Below, piece after piece: positions 55,260 to 63,650 of a DNA stretch of 64,000 nt. Source of the DNA: Desulfosporosinus hippei DSM 8344. GTDB taxonomy: Bacteria; Bacillota; Desulfitobacteriia; Desulfitobacteriales; Desulfitobacteriaceae. Position 1 is the first letter of the stretch. Each line of letters begins with the position of its first letter. The notes under the pieces are model-generated. The model was not told the DNA's origin. It was given only the letters and a program-made list of their open reading frames with translations, and did no database searches. The translations under genes and the position numbers were made by a program. The stretch spans positions 89,156 through 153,155 of the forward strand of contig NZ_FNCP01000009.1 in NCBI RefSeq assembly GCF_900100785.1, read 5' to 3'.

Positions 55260-56723
55260 TTATTCGGCTTCCTGGGACTCTAGCTGGGTAGAAATTCGAC
55301 CCAGCTTAGCGTTTATAATAAAATCAACGGTACTTTCTACTGTCATTTTGTAACTTGATAATGACGGATCTGCCCAGCCTAGAATCCTCAGAGTCTTAAT
55401 AAAAGCTTGGACATTTTTTGAGTCATTAGCCGAGCCTTGTATAGATAGACTTCCGTTTTTAAAAGTAATTTGTTTAATCTTCAATTCTACCCCCGCCGAA
55501 GCCTGAACTTCTGCCAACCTCTCTCCGATCTTCTCCCGGTGGACACTTGCTTTCTTCCAAGCAGAAAGCAGATCTGCCTGTTGTTGATTCTGTTCCAGGA
55601 TATCGGTACCCTCTCGAGATAGTTGGCTTAGTTCATCTTGTAAAGGTAGTGCCAGTTGAGAAAGAGATAACCAAACCAGGGTTCCTGTGATAAGCAATAT
55701 TATTGCTGCGAACCCTAGACGTAAGTAAGCCTTCATAAGCTTTCCCTTAGCAAATGGCTCCCGCCAAAGATTAAGCCCCGGACGTTGGGATATAACGCGC
55801 AGACCATACCCCACTGCCACCTCTGCAACACCATGGTTTTGCTCAAGCACTTTCTGCCAGGAATCAGGCAAATCCTTTATGACTGCTTGTTCAAGCAATA
55901 AATTTGAGTTAGTTGAATGTAACTCCTGAGCGAGTCTGCTGACATCAGAACCTCCACTCCAGACTATCCGTTTTAAATTATAATCGGTCTGCTGAGTTTG
56001 ATGATATAAGAGAAACCGTCCTATTTCGTTTTTCCGCTCTTCAAGTAAGTCTGTTTCCGAATACGTTTCACTAGCCGAAAAAGAAGAAAGCATGCGCAAG
56101 TTTTTGGGAACTACTCCCCTAAAGGAAATCATTTTTACACCTTCAGGCTCACCTTGGAGGTATAATACATCTTGATCTGCATCAAATCTTAAAGCCTGTC
56201 CGAGAGCTGAATAAGCAAAATCGATCTCATTTAAGGGAAAACCCGCTTGATCAAAAATAAAGGCATACTGTTCAAGTATGCTTCGTCGTGTTGCACCTAA
56301 GAGAATTTGTAATTTTTTAGGTTTTTCCTCAGAAAAGATGAAGTAATCATAAAACAGCTCTGACTTTGGAATCGATATTTCCTCATCTACGAGAAGACAT
56401 ATAGCTGATTTTCTGTCGCGTTTAGATAGCCAAGGTAGGCAATATGCTCCTATGAATCCTTGCTGCATTGAAACTGCCAGATATACTTTAGCTAACTTGC
56501 CAGGGTTCTGAGACCGATAGGTCGCTAGAATGCTCCTTAAAGATTCTTCATCTCGAACTGCACCCTGCTCGATAAGACCGGTCGGTATTGGAATACGGTC
56601 AAATTTGACTGCAGTAGAACTATGAATAAGTTTATGTCTAAAGGAAGAGACGGAAAAGCAAAATGCGCGAATCTCTCCATCTGTTAATTCGAAAACTAGG
56701 TAACTTTTCTGCATTGATTTCAC
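55260..56723 (-). CDS. PilM-PilN fusion, type IV pilus inner-membrane platform
   Basis: A 487-residue protein. The first 300 or so residues are actin-like PilM (YLVFELTDGEIRAFCFS at the N-terminus). A membrane helix follows near residue 335 (LGFAAIILLITGTLVWLSL), then a coiled coil and a PilN-like domain (VELKIKQITFKNGSLSIQGSA). PilM and PilN are separate proteins in most bacteria, where the PilN N-terminus binds PilM; here they are one chain. Confidence 0.75.
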   Translation of the reverse strand: MKSMQKSYLVFELTDGEIRAFCFSVSSFRHKLIHSSTAVKFDRIPIPTGLIEQGAVRDEESLRSILATYRSQNPGKLAKVYLAVSMQQGFIGAYCLPWLSKRDRKSAICLLVDEEISIPKSELFYDYFIFSEEKPKKLQILLGATRRSILEQYAFIFDQAGFPLNEIDFAYSALGQALRFDADQDVLYLQGEPEGVKMISFRGVVPKNLRMLSSFSASETYSETDLLEERKNEIGRFLLYHQTQQTDYNLKRIVWSGGSDVSRLAQELHSTNSNLLLEQAVIKDLPDSWQKVLEQNHGVAEVAVGYGLRVISQRPGLNLWREPFAKGKLMKAYLRLGFAAIILLITGTLVWLSLSQLALPLQDELSQLSREGTDILEQNQQQADLLSAWKKASVHREKIGERLAEVQASAGVELKIKQITFKNGSLSIQGSANDSKNVQAFIKTLRILGWADPSLSSYKMTVESTVDFIINAKLGRISTQLESQEAE

Positions 56724-56740
56724 CTACTTATTCGAGGTTT

Positions 56741-57508
56741 TCATTTTACCAACGCCCAATACCATTCAAAGATTTGGGTTCCCCACAATAAGGCTATTAT
56801 TGATCCTAGGGCCAGATAAGGTCCAAAAGGGATCTGTTGACGAAAACATTTTTGTCCTGTAACTAGGAGATATACTTCAGATATGGCACCAATTAGACTT
56901 CCTAGAAAAACAGCTAAGAATATTGCGGGAAAACCTAGGAAGGCACCAAGTGCCGCAACCAATTTAACGTCTCCTAAGCCCATTCCCTGGGGATAGAGCA
57001 AGGCAATCAATAAGAATAACCCTCCCGCGCCCATAGCACTCAGCAAACTCTCCCATCCTGTTGGGTTTCCGGGTATGAGAAAAGCCCCCAATAACCCAAG
57101 CACTAAGAGGGGAAGGGTGAGCACATTCGGCAGGCGCAGGGTATCAATATCAATCAAGGATAGCGCAATCAAGACAGCAACAAAGACTAAGTTTAGGAAT
57201 AGTTGAGAGGGATAGATTGCCGTACTCCAACTAAAGTATGCCGTAAGAAAGAAAAGAATTGCCGTTAGTAGTTCAACAGCCGGATAACGCCAAGAAATTG
57301 GCTCTTGACACTCTCGACACCTTCCATTCTGCAATAGAAAACTAAGGACGGGAATAAGTTCCCAAGCTTTTAAGGGATGTCCACAAGCAGGACAATGAGA
57401 ACCCGGCGATACTATGGATTCCCCTCGCGGGACTCTGTAAATGACCACATTCAAAAAACTACCAATTATCAATCCTAAAAATCCTGCTGTAATACTTATT
57501 AAAAACAA
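56741..57508 (-). CDS. pilD: prepilin peptidase/N-methyltransferase
   Basis: A 255-residue polytopic aspartic protease. It has the zinc-binding cysteines CPACGHPL and CRECQEP, with catalytic Asp in LIDIDTLRLPN and in GMGLGDVKLVAALG. It cleaves the leaders of PilA and the minor pilins encoded upstream. Confidence 0.95.
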   Translation of the reverse strand: MFLISITAGFLGLIIGSFLNVVIYRVPRGESIVSPGSHCPACGHPLKAWELIPVLSFLLQNGRCRECQEPISWRYPAVELLTAILFFLTAYFSWSTAIYPSQLFLNLVFVAVLIALSLIDIDTLRLPNVLTLPLLVLGLLGAFLIPGNPTGWESLLSAMGAGGLFLLIALLYPQGMGLGDVKLVAALGAFLGFPAIFLAVFLGSLIGAISEVYLLVTGQKCFRQQIPFGPYLALGSIIALLWGTQIFEWYWALVK

Positions 57509-57569
57509 ATGAGGCCCTCTTTTCCGGTTTTATCTTCAATTCAGCCTTGTATAATAGCCTTACCACAAC

Positions 57570-57609
57570 TTTTTTGGTTTTTTGGTTTTTTGGTTTTTTG
57601 GTTTTTTGG
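57570..57609 (-). repeat. tandem repeat, five TTTTTTGG units
   Basis: Five perfect 8-bp units between the pilin stop and the prepilin peptidase start, about 60 bp before pilD. Such tracts mutate by slippage. Unit number would change pilA-pilD spacing and perhaps mRNA stability or pilD expression. Confidence 0.9.
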
Positions 57610-57635
57610 TAGTACTTCTCTTTGAAAAAGACACG

Positions 57636-58121
57636 CTAGTCAGCTGACGTCCAAATTGCCTCTTTCATTTTTTCATCATACGCCCGAACTTCCGCAGCTA
57701 AACCATCCGCAGACATATAAATCATGATTATCCTGTCAGGTGTATGATCAGCTGGAAAGAGATACAAAGTGTTATCCGATGCATCAGCTGTTAAAGTAGA
57801 TAAGCCAAATCCTTCTTTGCCCACTACCACCTGTTGAGTGGTTGACACATCCAACTTACTGATATAGTTTGGAATAAATCCCGGAGCAGTTACCTTCCCA
57901 TTCTTTGCTTCCAAGTTTTTAGGATAGGTACCATTTTCTACTTGATACCGATCAAGAGCCGCTTTAACTTGGTGTGCTGTAGCTACATCGGCTTTTTGTT
58001 TTGCATTAGCTGTACTAGATACTAATTTGGGGATTGCAATTGCCGCCAGTCCGGCGATTATGATGATCACAGCCAAAACTTCAATCAGGGTAAAGCCTTT
58101 GTCTTGTTTGAGATAATTCAT
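57636..58121 (-). CDS. pilA: type IV pilin, major-pilin candidate
   Basis: A 161-residue prepilin. Leader MNYLKQDKG is followed by FTLIEVLAVIIIIAGLAAIAIP with Glu5, then a globular domain that includes YPKNLEAKNGKVTAPGF and ends WTSAD. It has its own spaced position after pilC. Major pilin status is inferred from location and length. Confidence 0.9.
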   Translation of the reverse strand: MNYLKQDKGFTLIEVLAVIIIIAGLAAIAIPKLVSSTANAKQKADVATAHQVKAALDRYQVENGTYPKNLEAKNGKVTAPGFIPNYISKLDVSTTQQVVVGKEGFGLSTLTADASDNTLYLFPADHTPDRIIMIYMSADGLAAEVRAYDEKMKEAIWTSAD

Positions 58122-58215
58122 CTTAATTCCTCCTTAATTTTAACAGTCCTGCACAAAGCAATCTCGTTCAATGAAAATTGAACATCTGTCTCACTCGGAT
58201 GAAGTTAAGCTAAGA

Positions 58216-59418
58216 CTACTGAAGTTGTGAACTTAGATCAAAGATAGGGAGCATAACTCCTCCTGCGACAATACCAATCAACCCGGCTAAAATAATTGTG
58301 AGAAGGGGTCCAATCATCCGCATTAAACCTTCGAGTTGTTCCTCAAGATCACAGCGAAATATCTTGGTGACATAATGCATCATCAGATCAAGTTGCCCTG
58401 CTTCCTCTGCAATTCCAATCATTTCAGCTCCTTCCTTAGGAAAAATCCCACTCGCACTGAGCATTGGTGACATTCTTTTTCCTTGACGAACATTTAGTAT
58501 GAGATTGTTTATTAAGGCTAGCATCTTAGGGCTGCGCAAGGTTCCTGCCGTTAGACGCAAGGCTTCCAATAAAGGAATTCCGGCAGTCAACAAGCGGCTC
58601 AACATCCGGCTGAACTGGACTAAATCCCGAAGATGATAGACTTTACCGATCAAAGGGGCACGTCCCAGCAAGTTCTCCAGATGGATTCTCCACTGATTTG
58701 GGCTGGAAAGTTTATAAATCAATAAACTCACACTTGCCAAACTAAGACTACCTCCTAAGAGAAGGGGAAGTTTTTGACTGCCGGCAAAAATGACTCTGGT
58801 CAAAAAAGGCAATTCGGAGACACCGACACTTAGAAACAATTTTTCGTACATTGGCAGAATCCAGACCGAAAGAGCGTAGAGTACGAGGATAACTGCAGTA
58901 AATAAAAGGGCAGGATAGGCGAGAGCCGCCTTAATTTTTCGCTGATAAACAAGCTCCAAGTCTAACTCATCAGCAATCTCACTGAGAACTTTCCCCAGAT
59001 TTCCCGTATATTCACCGGCCTTTATCATGGATAGAATAAATGAGTTAGGGGAGGGGTCGAGATGAGCTAAAGCCTCAGATAAATCACTGCCGCTTTCTAC
59101 CTGGTTCTTGAGAATTACTAATTGTTCTTGATCAAAGGAACTGCGCTCATTGGAGCTCATCATTTGCAAAGCTTGCAGGATGGGGATACCAGCCTCCAGT
59201 AAAGTAGCCAATCGACGAGCAAAACTACTCCACTTAAAATTCCTTCCGGCTGGAAAAAGGACATTTTCTATAGGAGCAGTCGATCGAATCCAAACCGGAA
59301 AGTAGCCTGCCTTCCTTAGACGTCTTTGAACCTCGTACAAGCCAGTATCTGCCCATATTCCGCGACGAACTTTTCCATTTATATCAACAGCTTTCCATAA
59401 GAAATGCTGTTTGCTCAT
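58216..59418 (-). CDS. pilC: type IV pilus inner membrane platform protein PilC
   Basis: A 400-residue GspF/PilC protein with two T2SSF domains and three membrane helices. Motifs: FARRLATLLEAGIPILQAL, then FSRMLSRLLTAGIPLLEAL, ending PIFDLSSQ. Overlaps pilT by four bases. Confidence 0.95.
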   Translation of the reverse strand: MSKQHFLWKAVDINGKVRRGIWADTGLYEVQRRLRKAGYFPVWIRSTAPIENVLFPAGRNFKWSSFARRLATLLEAGIPILQALQMMSSNERSSFDQEQLVILKNQVESGSDLSEALAHLDPSPNSFILSMIKAGEYTGNLGKVLSEIADELDLELVYQRKIKAALAYPALLFTAVILVLYALSVWILPMYEKLFLSVGVSELPFLTRVIFAGSQKLPLLLGGSLSLASVSLLIYKLSSPNQWRIHLENLLGRAPLIGKVYHLRDLVQFSRMLSRLLTAGIPLLEALRLTAGTLRSPKMLALINNLILNVRQGKRMSPMLSASGIFPKEGAEMIGIAEEAGQLDLMMHYVTKIFRCDLEEQLEGLMRMIGPLLTIILAGLIGIVAGGVMLPIFDLSSQLQ

Positions 59419-60461
59419 CTTCGCATGCTATCAGGGCTCTGCAGCTTTTCCTGGGCAACGTCATACGTTACCAGTCCCTTTTGGACTAATTCCATAATAG
59501 CCTTGTCCATTGTTTGCATTCCCAACTTAGCATTTGTTTGAATAACTGTCGGAAGCTGATGAGTTTTGCCCTCTCTAATCAAACTGCGTACCGCCGGAGT
59601 GGCCATCAAGACCTCGATAGCTGCAACTCGGCCTTTGTGATCTGCTCTGGGAAATAATTGTTGAGACATAATCCCTTGCAAGACAGCCGCTAACTGAACA
59701 CGAATTTGCTGCTGCTGATGGGGGGGGAATACATCGATCATCCGATCCACGGACTGAGTGGCATCATTGGTATGAAGAGTGCTAAAGACCAAGTGTCCGG
59801 TTTCAGCAGCTGTTACCGCTGTGGCAATAGTTTCCAAGTCACGCATCTCTCCAACTAAGATTACATCAGGATCTTGACGCAAAACAGCTCGCAGGGCATT
59901 AGAAAAAGAATGGGTGTCGTTACCAACCTCTCGTTGATTGACTAGACTTAATTTATGTCGGTGTAAATACTCAATGGGATCTTCAATTGTCACAATATGA
60001 CTGGCCCTCGTCGTATTAATATAGTCTATAAGAGAGGCCAGAGTTGTTGATTTTCCACTTCCGGTTGGGCCAGTCACTAAGACTAATCCTTTGTGCAGCT
60101 TGGCCAACTCAATGCTGACGGGAGGAAGTCCTAAGGCCTGAGGGCTCGGGATTGTAAAAGGAATCAGGCGAATAACTACTCCAATTGATCCCCTTTGCCG
60201 AAATATATTAATCCGATAACGTCCAACACCCGGTAAACTATAGGACATATCTAATTCACCATATTCAGCAAACCGTTTAGCCTGAGTTTCATTCATCAGA
60301 GCCTTGGTGAAGGTCTCTAAATCTGCCTGAGATAGTTTATCCATCTTGCTTGGGATCAGTGAGCCATCCATCCGCAAAACCGGAGGACTCTCTACAGTCA
60401 AATGAATATCTGAAGCCTTCTTTTCTCCGGCTAAAAGTAAAAGTTCTTTAAATGAAATCAT
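59415..60461 (-). CDS. pilT: pilus retraction ATPase PilT
   Basis: A 348-residue hexameric ATPase with Walker A VTGPTGSGKSTTLAS, the Asp box IVTIEDPIEYLH, Walker B VILVGEMRDLETI and the His box TGHLVFSTLHTNDA. The AIRNLIRE-like region (SLIREGKTHQLPTVIQT) marks PilT as opposed to PilB. It disassembles pili and drives twitching. Confidence 0.95.
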   Translation of the reverse strand: MISFKELLLLAGEKKASDIHLTVESPPVLRMDGSLIPSKMDKLSQADLETFTKALMNETQAKRFAEYGELDMSYSLPGVGRYRINIFRQRGSIGVVIRLIPFTIPSPQALGLPPVSIELAKLHKGLVLVTGPTGSGKSTTLASLIDYINTTRASHIVTIEDPIEYLHRHKLSLVNQREVGNDTHSFSNALRAVLRQDPDVILVGEMRDLETIATAVTAAETGHLVFSTLHTNDATQSVDRMIDVFPPHQQQQIRVQLAAVLQGIMSQQLFPRADHKGRVAAIEVLMATPAVRSLIREGKTHQLPTVIQTNAKLGMQTMDKAIMELVQKGLVTYDVAQEKLQSPDSMRR

Positions 60462-60475
60462 GGTTTAGTCTCCCC

Positions 60476-62179
60476 TTATTCTTCTATTCCAGATGTAACC
60501 CGCAATACTTCCTCAACAGTTGTAAGTCCTTGCTGAACTTTTAGGAACCCATCCTCACTTACAGTAAGCATTCCGGAAACCATGGCTTGTTGTTCTATGT
60601 CGCGAGCATTTTGTACAGAGAGAACCAGTTCTTTAATCTCTTGACTATAGAGCAAAAACTCGTGGATCCCTATCCTGCCTCGATATCCTGTCCCCAGACA
60701 TTCCGGACAGCCTACCGAGCGGTATAGGTAGTTTATTGACACGGGTAGGCGAAATGCTCTTTTTTCTGCCTCAGAAATTTTATACTGGGTCTTACAGTGG
60801 TCGCACAAACGACGTACTAATCGTTGAGATAAAACCCCGCTGACCGCTGAAGCTAAAAGATAGGGCTCTACCCCCATATCAATCAGCCGTGCTAAGGCCT
60901 CTGCAGCAGTGTTTGTATGTAGGGTTGATAATACTAAATGCCCGGTCAGTGAAGCAGTTATGGCGATTCTGGCGGTTTCTTCATCACGGATTTCTCCAAT
61001 CATAATCACATCTGGGTCTTGCCGTAAAATATATTTCAAGCCTACGGGAAAACTTAGCCCGGCAGGAAGATTTACTTGTACTTGATTAACTCCTGAAAGT
61101 TGATATTCCACAGGGTCTTCTATTGAAATTATGTTTTGCTCTTCGGCATTTAATTCTCTGAGCAGGGCATAGAGGGTAGTAGTCTTGCCACTCCCGGTGG
61201 GGCCAACGACTAAGATCAAGCCATTTGGACGCTTTAATAAAGCGTGTACCCCTGTCCTAACATCTTGGCGCATACCTAGGCTATCCAGCGAACGTTGAGC
61301 CATCTCAGGATCCAAAATGCGAACTACAACTTTTTCACCATATACGGTGGGCATCGAGGACATACGCAGATCCACTCGCCGAACTCCAGCGCTAAAGGTC
61401 ATTCGACCGTCTTGGGGAAACCTGCGTTCTGCAACATCCATTTGAGCCATTACCTTAAGACTGGAGACAATACTCCGAGCAGCTTTTGAAGCAAGATCAT
61501 GCTTTTTAATAAGCTTACCATCAATCCGATAGCGAACTACAAAAAGGTTTTTACGGGGTTCCCAATGAATATCGCTGACTCCCTGTAAAACTGCCTCATG
61601 TAAAATTGAATTAACGAATTTCAAAGTGGGCGCTTCGTCTTCTTGGAATTCATACTCTAGGGTCTTAGAGGATTCAGTTGACCAAACTCCCGGATTTTCA
61701 AAAACGCTATCTCCAATATCCGCCAGGCGGGCAACAGACTGTTCAACGGTTAAATACTGGCGAATTGCAGCTTCAATTTCTTCCTTAGCCGCATATAGTG
61801 GTTCAATCTCTAACCCAGTCAGCATTCTTACATCCCGAAGGGCTCTTTCATGGGTGGGATCAGACATGGCAACCTTTAAGACCCCGGAATATCGCTCAAA
61901 GGGAATAAGGGTATAACGACAAGCAATTTCTTCAGAAATCAATCCTGCGACAGCGGGGTCAATTATGACTCTCGTCAATTTTACTGCCTGGATTCCCAAG
62001 TAGCTGCGTAGGGCCTCTGACAAACTGGCTTTTTTCAATATTCCTGTGCGCAGGAGCACATCCCCAATTGGTTCTTCACCCTTTAAGGCTAGCTCTGAGG
62101 CCATTGCTAAACCAGCCTCATCAAGATAGCCATTGGCATACAGATATTGACCGAAGTCATAGTCGCTTCTCGTCACCAT
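60476..62179 (-). CDS. pilB: pilus extension ATPase PilB
   Basis: A 567-residue GspE/PilB ATPase. An N-terminal GspE_N domain (1-150) leads to the ATPase with VVGPTGSGKTTTLYAL, NIISIEDPVEYQL, VIMIGEIRDEET and TGHLVLSTLHTN. The tetracysteine zinc site is CDHC...CPEC. The ATG at 62179 overlaps the stop of the preceding gene as TAATG, preferred over the TTG two codons earlier. Confidence 0.96.
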   Translation of the reverse strand: MVTRSDYDFGQYLYANGYLDEAGLAMASELALKGEEPIGDVLLRTGILKKASLSEALRSYLGIQAVKLTRVIIDPAVAGLISEEIACRYTLIPFERYSGVLKVAMSDPTHERALRDVRMLTGLEIEPLYAAKEEIEAAIRQYLTVEQSVARLADIGDSVFENPGVWSTESSKTLEYEFQEDEAPTLKFVNSILHEAVLQGVSDIHWEPRKNLFVVRYRIDGKLIKKHDLASKAARSIVSSLKVMAQMDVAERRFPQDGRMTFSAGVRRVDLRMSSMPTVYGEKVVVRILDPEMAQRSLDSLGMRQDVRTGVHALLKRPNGLILVVGPTGSGKTTTLYALLRELNAEEQNIISIEDPVEYQLSGVNQVQVNLPAGLSFPVGLKYILRQDPDVIMIGEIRDEETARIAITASLTGHLVLSTLHTNTAAEALARLIDMGVEPYLLASAVSGVLSQRLVRRLCDHCKTQYKISEAEKRAFRLPVSINYLYRSVGCPECLGTGYRGRIGIHEFLLYSQEIKELVLSVQNARDIEQQAMVSGMLTVSEDGFLKVQQGLTTVEEVLRVTSGIEE

Positions 62180-62676
62180 TACCAATGCAGTTCCTGATAA
62201 CTCTTAGTAACCCAACTCTCATTGACCAATTCTAAGTGTTCCTCGATTTTTCTGACCGCTAACCCGGAAAGCCCTTTGGAAGTCACTTTGTAATCCCCTC
62301 CACTTAACTCAATCTGCACATCGACTTGCCCGTTATCTAAAGACAAACTTCCCTTCCTCAGATCAGGATTAGCTGTCAAATGGGCTTTTGCCCACTCCAC
62401 TCCCCCTTCAGCAAGGTAGAGAGCCTGTCGGCTTTGAACCTCACGTTTGACCATTCGGTTCTCAGTATTGGCCTTTAGATAGCCCTCCATTCCTAGCCCT
62501 GCGAGCAAGGTTAATAACAAGAGAATGAGCAGGCTGACATATCCTGTTGAGTTTTGCTTAATATCATTGGCGGTAACCGTAAGGGGGTTTAGGGCGATGA
62601 ATATATCCTTTGGCGGATGAGAGTTTTCCAAGTGATTGCTTGCCCTTCCTTGCTGGCGTGTAAGAAGATTTCCCAT
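62179..62676 (-). CDS. PilX/GspK-like minor pilin-type protein
   Basis: Up to 165 residues. A hydrophobic helix (GYVSLLILLLLTLLAGLGM) is preceded by Gly like a prepilin site but lacks Glu5, as in GspK-type tip proteins. It then has ENRMVKREVQSRQALYLAEGGVEWAKA, typical of PilX-like proteins. The start is uncertain (ATG 62676 or TTG 62631) because the region overlaps the previous gene by about 90 bp or less. Confidence 0.65.
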   Translation of the reverse strand: MGNLLTRQQGRASNHLENSHPPKDIFIALNPLTVTANDIKQNSTGYVSLLILLLLTLLAGLGMEGYLKANTENRMVKREVQSRQALYLAEGGVEWAKAHLTANPDLRKGSLSLDNGQVDVQIELSGGDYKVTSKGLSGLAVRKIEEHLELVNESWVTKSYQELHW

Positions 62677-63092
62677 AATCCCGGTTCCACCTCCGCACAT
62701 TTCCAATCAATAACATAGCTCCCCACCGGTTGAGAAACTCCTAAGTGTCGCCAATACAGATCTCTCTTTCCATCATGGTCTAAATCATCGATGAAATAGG
62801 AATCGAGGGTTGGCGATGGATTGGTATCATCAGGTAGAGGTAGTACTTTTAACACTCCCGACTCTGTCCAGCTTACAGTTTCGGCGGTTCGAATGGCATC
62901 CGAGACTGTCTTTCCAGTAGTAAAGACCGTGTATTGAGCTTCCAGGTGATTCTTAAGAGCCCGGGCACCTCGCCATTGATCAGTCAACAAGCGCATAGAG
63001 ATCATTAAAAAAATGCAAGAAATCAACAGGGCACACACGACTTCTATGAGAGTTAACCCTTGTTCCGGTGACTCTCTTCTATTCGACAGCAT
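62589..63092 (-). CDS. prepilin-type minor pilin (PulJ/PilW-like)
   Basis: A 167-residue prepilin with leader ending EQG and mature LTLIEVVCALLISCIFLMISM with Glu5. The rest is a short globular domain. Its ATG overlaps the end of the gene before it. Minor pilins of this class prime pilus assembly. Confidence 0.8.
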   Translation of the reverse strand: MLSNRRESPEQGLTLIEVVCALLISCIFLMISMRLLTDQWRGARALKNHLEAQYTVFTTGKTVSDAIRTAETVSWTESGVLKVLPLPDDTNPSPTLDSYFIDDLDHDGKRDLYWRHLGVSQPVGSYVIDWKCAEVEPGLWEIFLHASKEGQAITWKTLIRQRIYSSP

Positions 63093-63435
63093 AAAGACTC
63101 TCCAACTTGTATTGATAAGGATCTCCTCGCTCCGACCACATCACTTTAACACTTACTTTTAATAAGTGGGGGATATCATGCCAATCAGAACTTATTTGCC
63201 ACCGAAATTTACCTTCTCGTCCCTCAACAATACCGCCAGGTATACAATCCCGCTGAGCTATATTATCTCTCCAATTCCGAACCGCTAATTGATCCATTTT
63301 TCCTTGAGCCAAATTAGCCCCCTCCATGAGAGTCATGGCCTTCCTCGATTCAGAAAGGGCTTCACTTGTTAATTCGAATAAAACTGCAAATCCTAATGAA
63401 AAAAGAAATAGAGCCAATAACACATCAAGCAACAC
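63079..63435 (-). CDS. minor pilin (PilV/GspI-like), unusual 5' end
   Basis: About 118 residues. The first residues (LLDVLLALFLFSLGFAVLFEL) form the pilin helix, and QGKMDQLAVRNWRD resembles PilV/GspI. In-frame codons before the GTG start encode SNEGY, so a full cleavage site EG|YVLLDVLLAL would exist, with Asp at position 5. However, no ATG, GTG or TTG occurs upstream in frame. Either the start is non-standard or the leader has decayed. First gene of the pilus operon. Confidence 0.6.
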   Translation of the reverse strand: MLLDVLLALFLFSLGFAVLFELTSEALSESRKAMTLMEGANLAQGKMDQLAVRNWRDNIAQRDCIPGGIVEGREGKFRWQISSDWHDIPHLLKVSVKVMWSERGDPYQYKLESLYAVE

Positions 63436-63650
63436 ATATCCTTCATTACTTCTAGAGTTATCGGAGTTATATTTTCTTAAGATATTGTTACCGTTGCCAA
63501 AACTTTATAAAAGTATATAAAAAGCTTTGTTTGCTTCCTGATTCATCGTGTCCGATTTTGTCCGAAGACTACTTTCGTTTGACATAACACTCCACAGGCT
63601 TAAATTCCGATGCAACGAATCGTACACATTAGTAGTGTCTTTTTAGGTGA
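63436..63650 (-). mobile_element. right-end region of an IS200/IS605-type element
   Basis: No gene. It follows the tnpB stop on the minus strand, where such elements carry their right end and the guide (omega) RNA scaffold. The segment GCCTGTGGAGTGTTATGTC and following GTAGTCTTCGGAC are candidates. The exact boundary cannot be placed without the left end, but it falls before the pilV-like gene. Confidence 0.45.
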
